A stretch of 64,000 bases of DNA from Zeugodacus cucurbitae (taxonomy: Eukaryota; Arthropoda; Insecta; Diptera; Tephritidae), in the NCBI RefSeq assembly GCF_028554725.1, contig NC_071667.1, positions 29,903,501-29,967,500 of the forward strand, read 5' to 3'. Shown piece by piece: positions 1 to 11,542 of this stretch (its first letter is position 1; every line of letters begins with the position of its first letter). The translations under genes were made by a program, and so were the position numbers. The notes under the pieces are model-generated. The model was not told the origin of the DNA, did no database searches, and saw only the letters and a program-made list of their open reading frames with translations.

Positions 1-2040
1 CGCAAGTAACGGGAAGGTACATACATATGCATATATGGAAGAGTGCGAAGCCGGAGCGGTCTGCTAGCTATATAAAATAAAAATTGCAAGATTTTCAAAT
101 TTTAAATCAAAAGTTGCTTTGTTGATAATAAATTTAAACAATTAGCGAAAAAACGAAATCAAATGTTTTAATAATTGTTATAATTGCCTTTTTTTATATT
201 TTTCTATATAATCGTATAATAAATCACATCCTTTATCCTAATAATAAATTTGCGAAATCACCATTAAATTGTTCAAGGTGTGTGAACGTTTGTGTTTTTT
301 TTTTATAAAATGTGTTTTTAAAAAGTTCAAAAAGTATATATTCTGAAAAGTGCTTTCCAATTGTAATTTTTTTAATCGTAGGAAAATAATTTTGCACGAC
401 TATTATTGCTTACATTAGATCACATAATATTGCCACTTAAGGGTTCCTCTTCTGTTGAAGTCACTCAAAATATTTATATTAAGCAAACTGAATTGTTATG
501 TAATGTACATATGTGTTTTTATATGCCGGTGACTTTTAATTAGCAATAAGTTTATAAATATTTGCTTTTTTACTCAAAACTAGGCATATAGATGAAAATA
601 CTTTGCTGTTTTGATAAACCGAAACTTACCGAAGAATCCAGAAGTGACTTCGATGCCTTCTACAGCTAAATAAACTCGTATTCTAATTAACACCTATTCC
701 AAACTGTTTGCAAACAAATACTTATAAAACACTTAATTAATTATCCAATTTGTAGAGCAATGGCTTCCGTACAAACACACGCTCCACTTTCATGTGGGCA
801 TTTCACTTTTTAAGCATTCTTAAATGTGTGTTTATGTATACAAGTGTGGATGGAACACATACAGACACAGAAATTTGTATATTTTGATTTTGATTTTCAT
901 TATCTATTGGCGAATAATTTTAATATTTTACTTGCGGATTTTTTTCGTTTGGCGCCAAAGCTAATGAACTCTCAAGTACACACACTTTTATTTCACAACA
1001 AATATATTTACATTCATACGTAAATTCGGCACTCAATGCTCGAATAATTGTGTGTATGTTTGTTTTTCATTTCCGCTTTCACTCAGAATTTTCTTTTTCA
1101 AGCAATTAAGCGTTGCATGCTGACCGCGCGAAACACTTGTTGGATCGCGCTGATTTCGAAACAAATACCGTTGGCATGCACTCAACAAGCGAAACACCAC
1201 ACAACACTGTTAGCCACCCACGAGGCGAATGAGTAACTACCACGAGCGTCCACACTGAACTGCTCGAGCTAACAATCACAACCGTTCGCCGCCGAAGCCG
1301 AAATGCCAATGAGTTGCCGACGCAGGAAAGTGTTCGTAGACGCTCGCATTGGCTAATAGAACGCACTTCGTTGTTGTGTTGATTGTTTACAATAATTGTA
1401 GTGCTTCGTTCGGTCGTTGCTACTGCTGCTGGGTGTATCGTATTGCGATAAGCGGCGAGTCTGGGGAGAAATTTGCTGGTGGGAGCGCAGTGGGTTGGGA
1501 TGAGCAAAAGCTCAGCGGCAGCAGCTTTAGGATGCACTTGTTGCATGCACTTACAGAGCCGAATTCATAGGGTACTTGACTTTCCTGGGCGCTAACAGAT
1601 TGGTGTGTGCACTCGGGTGGGAGTAATACACACACACACACACACCTGTAGTAATCACGCACCATGAACATCTGGCAACAAATTGGAAGAGTTCAATGAA
1701 TGTCGAACAGTATGATGACCGTAAGCGCGTAACCGCGACCTTCCTGTCACACACACGCACACACACACGAATGTAGCCCGTGCATGCCTATGTAGGTTTG
1801 TCTGAGGCTATTTTTGATATGATAACTTCATTAGGGAGATTTTAACTGAAAAATGACGGGTAAAAGCTTTTCAATGGAGCAGGAACAGTAGTGTAGGTGT
1901 ATGCAGCCTTGTTGCGCACGACCGAAATAACCTGCCTTAACACCTGGCAAATATACATATAGACTTCTGTAAAAATATTTGTGCATACATGCAAACATAT
2001 AAGCTCTGCTAGTTTTGAAAAAAAAACGGCCGTTGTTGCA
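1..2040. other. Gene-free AT-rich stretch with CA microsatellites
   Basis: No reading frame here looks like a protein family; the short frames have no conserved motif and overlap on both strands. There are two CA/TG runs (about 1628-1645 and 1747-1769). Around 1220-1340 the base composition is less AT-rich than the surroundings, and on the minus strand it contains an initiator-like TCAGTG (A at 1256), so a promoter for a gene running left out of the window is possible but not shown. Confidence 0.5.
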
Positions 2041-2084
2041 AACCGTTACCTTGATAAGGTTACAGCGAAGCTGCCCCAGCGGCA

Positions 2085-2460
2085 GTGAGCCCAGAAAAAA
2101 TCATTAAAATTCGTGAAATTTGGTTGGACGGTCATAAACTGAAATTGAGTAAGGTAGTTAACATCATTAGCATCTCAAAGTGCAGGTCAAATATTTTAAA
2201 AATACATAGTTTCTATTAAAAAGGCTTTGCGCGTTGTGGTTGCTATGTTTTCGAACATTGCTCAAAGCTCCGACTGATTCAGCTAGCGAGTCGACCGATA
2301 TTCGCCAGTATGAACTCCAGCAGTTATTTCCTAGGTAATTTTGGTTTCACTAAAATTAGGAAGTGGATGGAAATAATCTCCTGTTCTGAAGACCGCGAAA
2401 CCGCCCACATGTATCGAAATGTTGGATGACTCTGAAGAATAAAGCATTACATTCATTAAA
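2085..2460 (+). mobile_element. Degraded mariner-like transposase N-terminal remnant
   Basis: The plus-strand translation around 2090-2210 includes the peptide EKIIKIREIWLDGHKLKLSK followed by VVNIISISKC. This resembles the first helix-turn-helix of mariner transposases (the 'vre-ia-l-is-gsv' region). Downstream bases to about 2460 continue in shifting frames with stops. No terminal inverted repeats or catalytic aspartates were found. It is a short dead fragment; the assignment rests on one motif only. Confidence 0.35.
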
Positions 2461-2570
2461 AAATCGTTTCTTTATTATTTATTAGTATAAAATCTTTTCA
2501 ACCCATGTAGTTTATATGTGTAAACCAGTTATAAATCCATATTACATGTTACACAAAGGAAGAGCTGTTA

Positions 2571-3560
2571 TTATACTCTCGCAACAAAGTTGCTGGCGAA
2601 AACCGAAAACCTATAAGTGTCTTAATTAAACCATAAATAAGGTTATGAAACTAGTATTTGGTACAGAGGATCATACTACGGAGAAGCATATTTGGATGTA
2701 ATTTTTTTGAAAAGTAAACCCTGAATGGGTTTTTGGTATATATCCCGCAAATCAAACTTTCTGCTGTCACTTCCCATACGTACCCGATCATACACCATAA
2801 AAATAGGTGAAATCGGATAATAACCACGCCCATCTCCCATACAAAGGTTATGTTGAAAATTACTAAAAGTGCGTTAACTCACTAACGAAAAACATCAGAA
2901 ACACTAAATTTTACAGAAGAAATGGCAGAATGAAAGTACACTCAGATTAAAAATAAATGTAAAATGGGCGTCGCGTTGTCTACTTAAGGGTCAAAAACCA
3001 TATCTCAGGAACTACTCTACCGATTTCAATGAAATTCGGTTTATAATATTTTCTTGACACCGTGATGACACGAATGATGACACGAAAATGGGTGAAATCG
3101 GTTCCCAATCACGACTACTTTCCATTTAACTCAATTTTGAATTTCATCTGATTCCTTCACTTTATAATGTATACATAAAGAACCGATGAAGATAGCGGAA
3201 TAAAACTGTACACAAATACTGTAATCATCTGTGGCTTCAATTATGGAAAAATTTTCGAGATCGGACTATATAACTTTTCAATCGGAGATGAAGACCGGAT
3301 ATCGAATATGAAGACCTCAGCGCTTAAGGGTAATTTTTCACCGAAAATATCCGTAAATCTCTCAGGGATTTTAATTTAATTCAGAGGGAATCTTTTTCTT
3401 CTAATAATTTGTCTCTGTACCAAAAATGGTTAAAATCGGGTTATAAATTCCCCTACCTCTCATATAGCTAATTATAGGATTTTCAAAAATTCGATGGGCT
3501 TAATAGCTTATAAATCGGTTTATATATGAAATATCTTAGCCAAATTAAGTGAGCATATAA
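2571..3560 (+). repeat. Dispersed 1.2 kb repeat, copy 1 (deleted)
   Basis: It begins TTATACTCTCGCAACAAAG like the copy at 3651, but jumps from GTTGCT straight to GGCGAAAACCGAAAA, losing the first 300 or so bases, including the CCGT/CTGT tract. The rest follows copy 2 in the same orientation: GGTTATGAAACTAGTATTTGG, then a phrase near 2820-2900 about CACTAACGAAAAAC, then CTCAGGAACTACTC. The right end is not preserved. Sub-family features are closer to the copy at 33800-35179 than to copy 2. Confidence 0.7.
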
Positions 3561-3650
3561 TCTTAAATATAATGTATGTTGGTGGTGAAAATGAGTGAAT
3601 TTGGTTCAGGAATTACCTCAGGGTATATACTATATATGATGATTTTCGTT

Positions 3651-4855
3651 TTTATACTCTCGCAACAAATGTTGCTAAAGAGAGTATTATAGTTTTGTTC
3701 ACATAACGGTTGTTTGTAACACCCAAAACTAAACGAGTTAGATATAGGGTTATATATACCAAAGTGATCAGGGTGAAGAGTGGAGTTCAAATCCGAATGT
3801 CTGTCTGTCCGTCCGTCCGTCCGTCCGTCCGTGCGTCCGTCTGTGCAAGCTGTAACTTGAGTAAAAATTAAGATATCTTGATGAAACTTGGCACACTTAT
3901 TTCTTGGCACCATAGAAAGGTTGCTTTCGAAAATGAGCCACAAAATGGCGAAAACCGAAAAGACATAAAGTGCCATAACTAAGCCATAAATAAAGCTATG
4001 GAAATAAAATTTGGTATGAAGGATCGCACTATAAAGGGGCATATTTGGATGTAACTTTTTTGGGGAAGTGGGCGTGGCCCCGCCCCCTACTAAGTTTTTT
4101 GTACATATCTCGCAAACCAATAGAGCTATATAAACCAAACTTTCGTCAGTCGTTTTTTTTAGCCACTTCCTAATACAGTCCAAAAATGAAAGAAATCGGA
4201 TCATAACCACGCCCACCTCCCATACAAAAGTTAAGTTGAAAATTACTAAAAGTGGGTTAACTCACTAACGAAAAACGTCAGAAACACTAAATTTCACAGA
4301 AGAAATGGCAGATGAAAGCTGCACTCAGATTTTTTTACAAAATGGAAAATGGGCGTGGCGTCGCCCACTTATGGGTCAAGAACCATATCTCAGGAACTAC
4401 TCGACCGATTTCAATGAAACTTGGTTTGTAATAGTTTCCTTACATCCCACTGATATGTTGTGAAAATAGGCCAAATCGCTTCACAACCACGCCTACTTCC
4501 TATATACCAAAACTTTGAAGACAATCTGAATCGTTTACTTCACAATATATAAAGTAAGTACAAGTGAAGATATCGATGCAGAACTTTGCACAAATACTAT
4601 GTTAATAGTGTGGCAGCCCCATTCTAAAAATCGCCGAAATCGGACCATAGGTTTTTAAGGCCCCATATATCGAACACGAGGACCTCGGTGCTTCTAACCT
4701 AATATTATGGTTTCCAACTTTCAATGGACTTTATACAATATATATGACGAATATGTGGGTCAAATAGTGTATTATATAATATAAATAAAGTTATATATAT
4801 AAATTGCGAGAGTATAAAATGTTCGGTTACACCCGAACTTAGCCCTTCCTTACTT
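3651..4855 (+). repeat. Dispersed 1.2 kb repeat, copy 2 (complete)
   Basis: The cleanest copy. The left end TTTATACTCTCGCAA (3651-3665) is the exact reverse complement of TTGCGAGAGTATAAA (4804-4818), giving 15-bp terminal inverted repeats. The left end also forms a local hairpin (CTCTCGCAACAAATGTTGCT..AGAGAG). A further tail (4819-4855, ..GTTCGGTTACACCCGAACT..) lies outside the inverted repeat but recurs in inverted form at 54277-54314, so it belongs to the family. Inside are a CTGT/CCGT tetranucleotide tract (about 3800-3845) and GGGCGTGGC boxes. No coding capacity is convincing: the long minus-strand frame in it has no family match. The repeat class is unknown to me. Confidence 0.8.
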
Positions 4856-5500
4856 GTTCTATTGGACTTTATGCCGAATATATGGGTTGAATTGTGTGTT
4901 ATTTTAATAAACTTATTTTATATTATATTTATTTTTTTTATTTAAGCAATCCTTTGCAAATTAATTTTTCGTCTTTGTTTTGGTGTTTGTAATTCTTTAA
5001 TATCCATAAACTATAATAGATAATAAAATAAATAACTAAAAGTTATCAAATTATATTTCGTTCTTGTTATAAATTCGAAATGTTCTGAATTCCAAGCGGA
5101 GCTACTTACATATGTACATATGTATGTATATTATATTTTATCAAGATATGTAAATGTACAAGAATTTATGTGGGATATTTAATATTGGTCAAACGACGTT
5201 GATGAACGACATTCAGTATTATGTGCAAACAAATATTCGAATATTATATTATATGTATAGTATATGTACTAATGTATATTTCCATGTAATTTTAATGTGT
5301 TGTTGTATGCGCTTCTAAGCAAATTGCTGTGAAAGAATATTATACAATAGTATTGGCGTATTGCTTACCTACAGGTTCTTTGTAAAATAATTAAATAAAA
5401 GGAGTACAGTTCATTTCGTTTCAAGGAAAAAAATTTCGAGAATTTTTCGATAACATTTTTAAGAACGATTATTTTTTCTACTCAAAATAATCCTCGGCGA
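4856..5500. other. AT-rich spacer
   Basis: Mostly A/T with TATGTATGTATA-type runs near 5105-5135 and 5240-5285. I see no gene, RNA or mobile element signature. Confidence 0.5.
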
Positions 5501-5725
5501 TATCTTAACAGCAACATTATCTTGACATTTAAAAACAGGAAAAAGGAAGAGCAGATAAGGAGGACAAAGGGGACGCCCATCTAACACCCCTCTCCCTTTT
5601 TTGGACGACACTGTCGAAACAGAACGTTTCCCAGGCCTACCGTTGGATGACATAGACGGCCACTAGATTTATACTTTACGTTTCAACAGGGGTGGATAAT
5701 CATTAAAACAACAACAATGTGGACG
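5500..5725 (+). mobile_element. 3' end of a jockey-like LINE (fragment)
   Basis: The plus-strand translation near 5598-5665 reads DDTVETERFPGLPLDDIDGH, the C-terminal tail of jockey-like pol proteins (family form: DPVETARFLGLPLDD). A short 3' UTR follows and ends in AACAACAACAATG (about 5707-5720). The same tail occurs at 26640-26780 with another copy of the family. Upstream reading is broken, so this is a 5'-truncated dead copy. Confidence 0.6.
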
Positions 5726-6550
5726 CAGAAAAATTATACAACAGTTTTTCTTACATTTTTTAGTCGGTTATCCCGAGCATTTGACGAACATAAAAACATT
5801 ATTATTTTGATAATGTCGACCGAAAGTTTCGAGCGTCCACGGTCCACGGCGTCGTCTCAGAACATTTTTGGGAGCATGCTGGAAAGGTTATTGCTTTTAA
5901 AGGTTTCAAATGTTACAGATATCTTTCCAACGGTTTGAGTTTCTCTCCGAATTTTGTTGATATTGCCTGTGTAGAGCAAAATATTTCAAAATTGAAGCTT
6001 ATCAAGACGCCCCGGACGTCATTCCATCTAAAGCCGGCTCTGCCTCATTCGGGGTGCCTGTATGGCCAGTATGGAAATCCAGCCGCTGAGCCAACATCAA
6101 GCCTTATTATTTAATATCACCATCATTTCTGTTTGTTTTGAAAAATAATATTTCAATATCTCCCAAAGTTTCGGATTATCCGTTTTATTTTTCCAATATA
6201 CAAAATATTCGTCACTCAATATAAAACCTTACGAAAGTAGCGCCCTTTCATAGAAACGAAGCGAACTTTTCATTAACGGGCAGTGCATTGAGTGTTGGGG
6301 AATTTAGATCCAAAACTAGATGATATTGTATCATAACTTCCTCTAGCCTCTAGTGAACAAATTTCTTTTAAGCTTTTGCAAATACATTGATATATGCGTT
6401 ACATTCTTAGGACGATTTCAATTGTAGCCCATGTTTTTGGTCATTTCGGATCGTTCCTTTTTCAAATATTTGTTTCCAGCAAATAAGTAAGAAGTGTCAA
6501 CTCAATGTCTTCATCAGAAACAGATAATATATATGTATATATATATATTT
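5726..6550. other. Gene-free spacer
   Basis: No family match on either strand. A moderately GC-rich patch at 6005-6090 has no recognised identity. Confidence 0.4.
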
Positions 6551-6800
6551 GGAACCGCTTACGCGATCATAGCCGTATCCATCAGAGCGCCCCATTAATT
6601 TCTTCTTCTTGCTTTCTGGCGCCAACTGGAAACACCAAGTGAAGCCAGGTCACTTTCCACTTGGTCTCTCCATTGGAGTGGAGGCCGTCCTCTTCCGCGG
6701 CTTCCTCCAGCGCGTACTGCTTCGAAGACTTTCAGAGCTGGAGTGTGAAACAGATAATAGAAAGAGAAAATTGCCATGTTGTGTCCAAATATTTGACACA
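6550..6800 (-). mobile_element. LINE pol C-terminal fragment
   Basis: The minus-strand translation carries ALKVFEAVRAGGSRGRGRPP followed by LQWRDQVESDLASLGVSSWR. This is the conserved tail after the reverse transcriptase of many insect non-LTR elements ('RGRPrlrW.DqVe.Dl..lgv..W'). A related but different copy is at 46510-46790. Only about 70 codons survive. Which LINE clade is uncertain. Confidence 0.6.
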
Positions 6801-7430
6801 TTGATCAGTTGGAAGATATTTTTTCTCTTTTCCATGTACGCAGCTATTTTCTAATTGGTTTCCCATTGGGAATTCTGACTTCTCTGCACTCTTTGGCCAA
6901 TTCGCACAAGTCTGATAATTGAATTTTTATTCCTGCTTAACAAATATAACGATCGCCAACATTCCGATAGAAATATGATATGCCAACAAAATAGTCACAG
7001 ATTATGTCTTCCCAAATTGATTAATAGATTATCGTCGCATCAAATTGACATAAGCTATTATTATACAAGCCATTAGACACACATACATACAGACACATAT
7101 TTGAATTTTCAATTGTTGGAAATTTTTGCTAATAATAAGTGTTATACACTCGTAGCTTGGTGACTTTGCAAATTAAGTGAAACGCAAAAAGTACACAAAT
7201 TAAACATACATATGTACAGTTATAGATACTTATGTGGCACCTACTAATGGTTGTTTATATATTTTATCTTCACCAATACGTCTATTAAATAATTAAGCAA
7301 TAGCTATGTACATATATGCATATATGTATACCTCAAACGACAGAGAAGGGTCTATTTGGTTTCAACATCAACTAATTATATAGTTTAACTTGAAATCAAA
7401 ATTTTGGCATTTTTACGGCTTTTGAAGGAT
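6801..7430. other. AT-rich downstream flank of Pxt
   Basis: No gene or repeat recognised. It contains short TACATACATA runs. The minus-strand gene to the right probably ends transcription at its right border. Confidence 0.4.
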
Positions 7431-7436
7431 TTTATT
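7431..7436 (-). terminator. Candidate poly(A) signal of Pxt
   Basis: The minus strand reads AATAAA (plus TTTATT), about 126 bases past the predicted stop codon of the peroxidase gene. It is the nearest canonical hexamer in the expected direction. The cleavage site cannot be read from sequence alone. Confidence 0.4.
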
Positions 7437-7561
7437 AGCTCACACACTTTTTTGTTTTTTTTTCAGATATTTTTAACATTAAACATTTTTCACTCGATTC
7501 ACAGAATCAACAAAATAAAATAGACAAACATAACGAAACACAAATGGAATTCCAACTTCGC

Positions 7562-10500
7562 TTAACGCATGAGCCAGACTTTTAAATTGATAATGGGTAT
7601 TTTAGCGCTGTTGCAGCGCACCGGTAGATTGCTGTTGGCAAAAGCACAGAGGTGAATTTGATCAACATACAAATTAACGAAACTTACTTTGGAAAATCGG
7701 CCTGTACAAATGCAGACGGCGGCACCTCCATCAAAGTCAAATGATCCGCATTGTCGCAGATTAGACGCGCCATGGTCGTCTTACGTATCTCATGGAGTTG
7801 ATCCAACGTAAAGGCGCCGGGATTCACATCTTTGCTATACTCGTAGAAGTAGCGGTCGCCATGTTTGAAACGCGAGAATTGATCGGCGATGATTTCGGAG
7901 AAGGTGCTGCCAACAACTGCATCGTTTATTGGGTTTTCAAGCAGGCCGCCCACCCAGAGGTCAATGTCGTCTGGATGTTTGTAAACCTCAGCGAGTTTGT
8001 TACCAATCTGTAAAATTGTTTGAGAAAATACATATTTGTACAAATGTGTAGTAATAAGAAAAAAAATACCTCTTTGGGCAATTCCTGGAAAGAGCTCAGT
8101 TTCCTGTGTCCCATAACTTCCAAGTAGTCGTTATAACCTCGTAGTCCTTGATCCCGACCACGCTGTATATTAAAAGCGGCCAAATCCAAACCAAACGGAT
8201 TATGGCCACGAAACAGAAAGCGGCTTAGCTGTAAATTTATATATTGAATATTGGATGAAGGCATGGTAACATGTACTACTCAAGCAACTCACGCCGTGTG
8301 TCATAAAGTTGTCCGCCTTTTGCATCGGTTGTGTATATAAAGTCCGCAGCATGTCATCATAGAAGGTACGCACACGCATACGTGACGGATTGAACATTAC
8401 ATCGGGAATGTTGATGGTTTCGTCCACCTTATTGCCGCGCTTGTGTATATGAAACTTTCCATCAACCGTAGAATGACCCATGCGAAAAGCTGCGCCCGTA
8501 AACTCATTTGTTATAGCTGGATTCACCTCATCACTATAACCCTTGGCATGGCCGTGATGCTGGGGCACCAGACGGAATCTCTTCATTTGCAATGGCCCAA
8601 TCACAGCCGGTAGGTACTCATTGTAGACGATGTGCTGGAGTTCAGCAATGACTATGCGCCGCGCTTCCTGGAAGAGTGTTTCATCGTTTAAATGGGGGTT
8701 TAGTCGAGCCAGCTCTCCAGCAATACGATTGTGTTCACGCGCAAAGATAACATGCAGCGTAATAAGCGATATGATTTGGTTGGTACGACCATCACCTATA
8801 GAAAACGAAGCAATTAAAGCTTATAAACGCACGCTATGTGGGGCACAATATGATAGTTTGCCTGATTTGTAACAAGTTTTGCCAGGATCATCACTTTCAC
8901 ACGCCTTTTTATCGTTTATCATGGGTAGTAGTTCGCGACCGAAATCATTGGACATGAGTAGACGGCCGCCATTGAACTCGCGTAGTTCACGTATGGTTGC
9001 TTCGCTCGAACCGTACACGGCGGAAGCATCGATGAAGTGCGTCACCTTGCTACGCTGCTTACCATAGCTCATTTTGCATTCGGTATTTGGGGCGAGTGAA
9101 AGGCGTACGAAATTCATGCAGCGAACATTGAATGTGCCGAAGAAATCGTCGTCGTGTGCCACCATTATCGGCATACAGGCAAAGTGACGTTTATGTTCTG
9201 GTAAGGCGTGAGCACCATTTGCGGTGCAGCATTCCACCAACTCGCCATTCTCTGTGCGTGGAAAAAAGAAAACTCTTTACATAAAGACTACCAATTTTAC
9301 AACAGCTTTCCTAACCCAGTCGTACAGAGGCCGATTGTGAGACATCATGTGCGATAAACTGTCCGAACTGCATCAGCAGCAGATTATACTTCGTATGCGG
9401 TAAATCCACGTCCGTTATGAGACGACGCGATGCTTCACGTGCTCCCATCAACTCGGATCCATCCACTGAGTGCATACGTGGCGTCCATATACCATCCTCA
9501 TACGCGGGTGGTAGCAAGCGTTCCATAGGCTGTCCAGCTGAACCCCAAAGAGAGCGTTGCGGTAGTTGATTATTGCAAACGCCATCGAAGGAACGATATG
9601 GTTTGTTCGGCTCGCTACAGTGGTGAGGTCCTGCACAATGGTGAGCAAGTGGTGTTTTCTTAAAATCGACCTGTACTTTATTGGTAATGAGATCATCCAC
9701 CGGTATCTCTTCTCTATATTAAAAAAACGTATTTATGTGGTTGTCAGTAGTTTAATTAAGAGCTCACTAACTTTTTGGAGAACAATTGTCCAGCTATGAC
9801 TTGCTGCATTGCCGAATTGGACAAATGGAAATTTTGCTTATCATCGAGCGCATTGGAGTGAAAGCTTATGCCATGCAGAAACTCTGGTTGACCACGTCGT
9901 ACCGGAAGCATCGCCACATTCTGCATTAGTTTCTCAAACTTCTGACGTGATTCTTCCACCACCGACATTGGCAGGAAATCGGCGAAAGGCGTGCGCTCAA
10001 TGCCAGGGCGTACAGCTGGCACAAGAAAACCAATCAAATTGTTTAGAATCAAGCAGAATATGCCTGTAAAGCAAAGTATACCCGTGTGATTTTGTCCAGT
10101 GACACAGCAATAACCAAAAGTGCCGCCGGGAAGATCACAAATCTGCGGTTTCTCATGGTCCTTCATGCGTACATGCGCCGGGCACTGAATTTGCGGCACA
10201 CAAGTTACATTATCCGGACAAGTATCGCATTTAATCAGAAGACTAGATGCAGGTTTCGTGGAGACACCCTCTGAAATGTTGGTCAAATAAGAATTGTCCG
10301 CTCTTACATTTGTTGGTCTATAAACTATATTTTTGTGTTGGATTAATGTATAACGGTGCTGAGATACATTAGTATTGAGAATTGAGATTGAGCACTTGGA
10401 TTGAACAATTTTCCGTTTCGTCTATAACTGTGGTACATCATTCTAAGTTGTTATTTGTTTTTGCCGTTAGAACTGTTTCCAAACAAGCAAAGATTATTTT

Positions 10501-10831
10501 TAACCACAAAATATGTGATTGACAACAATAATCTTCGACCAATTGCTAATCCGTTCATCCAGTCGCTTCCAAACCTAATTTACTGCATACCTGTAGCTCC
10601 GCTAGGCGGCAACTCCCAGATACTGGTAGTTTGATCATCCTCATCCTCTAGCCCGGCAGTGGTAAAAGCAGGAGCTTCCGTTGCACTGGATATTGTCGTT
10701 GAAGCTTCAGCTTCTGAACTTGTAGTCGATCGCTTTACTTTCACTACCGAAAACCCACTCACGCAACAGCTTATAAAGCAAACCGAAATTAAAAATAAAA
10801 TTGGTGCATTATATGCAATAAAAATTCGCAT
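7562..10831 (-). CDS. Pxt: Chorion peroxidase / COX-like heme peroxidase (Pxt), nine exons
   Basis: Coding exons, 5' to 3' on the minus strand: 10831-10591, 10270-10082, 10015-9772, 9713-9316, 9251-8862, 8795-8293, 8228-8070, 8007-7688, 7631-7562. They join in phase to 837 residues. What is seen: a hydrophobic signal peptide (residues 1-26), a Thr/Ser-rich linker, a Cys-rich CLIP-like segment (about 92-142, with CVPQIQCPAHVRM and FGYCC), then an animal heme peroxidase domain. The distal His lies in FGQFIAHD (about residue 347), Arg in FAREHNR (about 507), and the proximal His in FRMGHS (about 595). The GLSRFLFRGHNPFGLDLA block is intact. The CLIP-like segment and domain order match Drosophila Pxt, known from follicle cells for eggshell cross-linking and prostaglandin-like signalling. 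Intron 5 (8796-8861) uses a GC donor. All other donors are GT. The first ATG (10829-10831) is followed directly by the signal peptide. A TATA-like TATAAAAT lies just upstream (10869-10876). No inactivating change is seen. Confidence 0.93.
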
Positions 10832-11542
10832 AGTTTTTTAATTTAAGTGTAAACCTCTAAATATATAAATTTTATAATATATACGAGTATTAACCGCTTT
10901 CACAAAATCCGTATGCTCGAAGTTAAGGTGCCGTAATAAACCAAAATATTTCAGTTCTTTTCCTTACATGCATTTGATACTTATATGCTTTCGCCAATAT
11001 ATAATATAATGCTATGTAATATTTAAACATTTCTACACACACATGCACCTGTAGGAAATATTGGCTTATGCTACGGTTATACACCAATTACTGTAGGTAA
11101 TGAGACAACTGATGTGACCACTTTGAGGAGGTAAGAAATGCGAAAAAGATATAAGTCAATTATAAGATACGGTAATTCATTGATTGAAATTCACGCTTTC
11201 ATGCCTTTTTTTCCATAATTTACCATGGCTTTTTGGTAAAATAAATACTCAGTGCATTTATGATGCATTCCAGAGAACATATAAACACAGAAATTATCTT
11301 CTCCTCCTTCACGTTCTTTGTAACGGACAATCCACTATCAAAGTGCACCTGGCGGTAAATAGCGGTTCATGTCTCCTCTAAAAATATGCAAACTTAAGAG
11401 TCAACATAATCACATTTTACTTAAACTTCTCCACTTAATTTAACCCCTCTTTTTACCGAGCTCTAAACATGTTAGCACAGTCACAATCCTTTTTGCTTCT
11501 ATGGAAAGTTTGGCGGTCACTGAAATTTGTATATAAATTCAG
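10832..11542. other. 5' flank of Pxt, no gene seen
   Basis: AT-rich sequence between the Pxt start codon and the inverted element cluster. It should contain the Pxt promoter and any eggshell-specific control, but I cannot identify a certain transcription start. Confidence 0.4.

Noticed and set aside
3563..4216. 217-codon minus-strand frame
   Set aside because: It lies wholly within the dispersed repeat. The translation includes the (CCGT)n tract as TDGRTDGRTDGRTD and recurs in broken form in other copies; no domain.
5105..5285. Numerous TATGTATGTATA / CATACATACATA runs as possible satellites
   Set aside because: Short, scattered microsatellite-like words common throughout the window; no array of fixed period.
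11268..11293. CCAGAGAACATATAAACACA as another terminal repeat of the cluster family
   Set aside because: Only the first nine bases match the TIR; the rest does not align without gaps.
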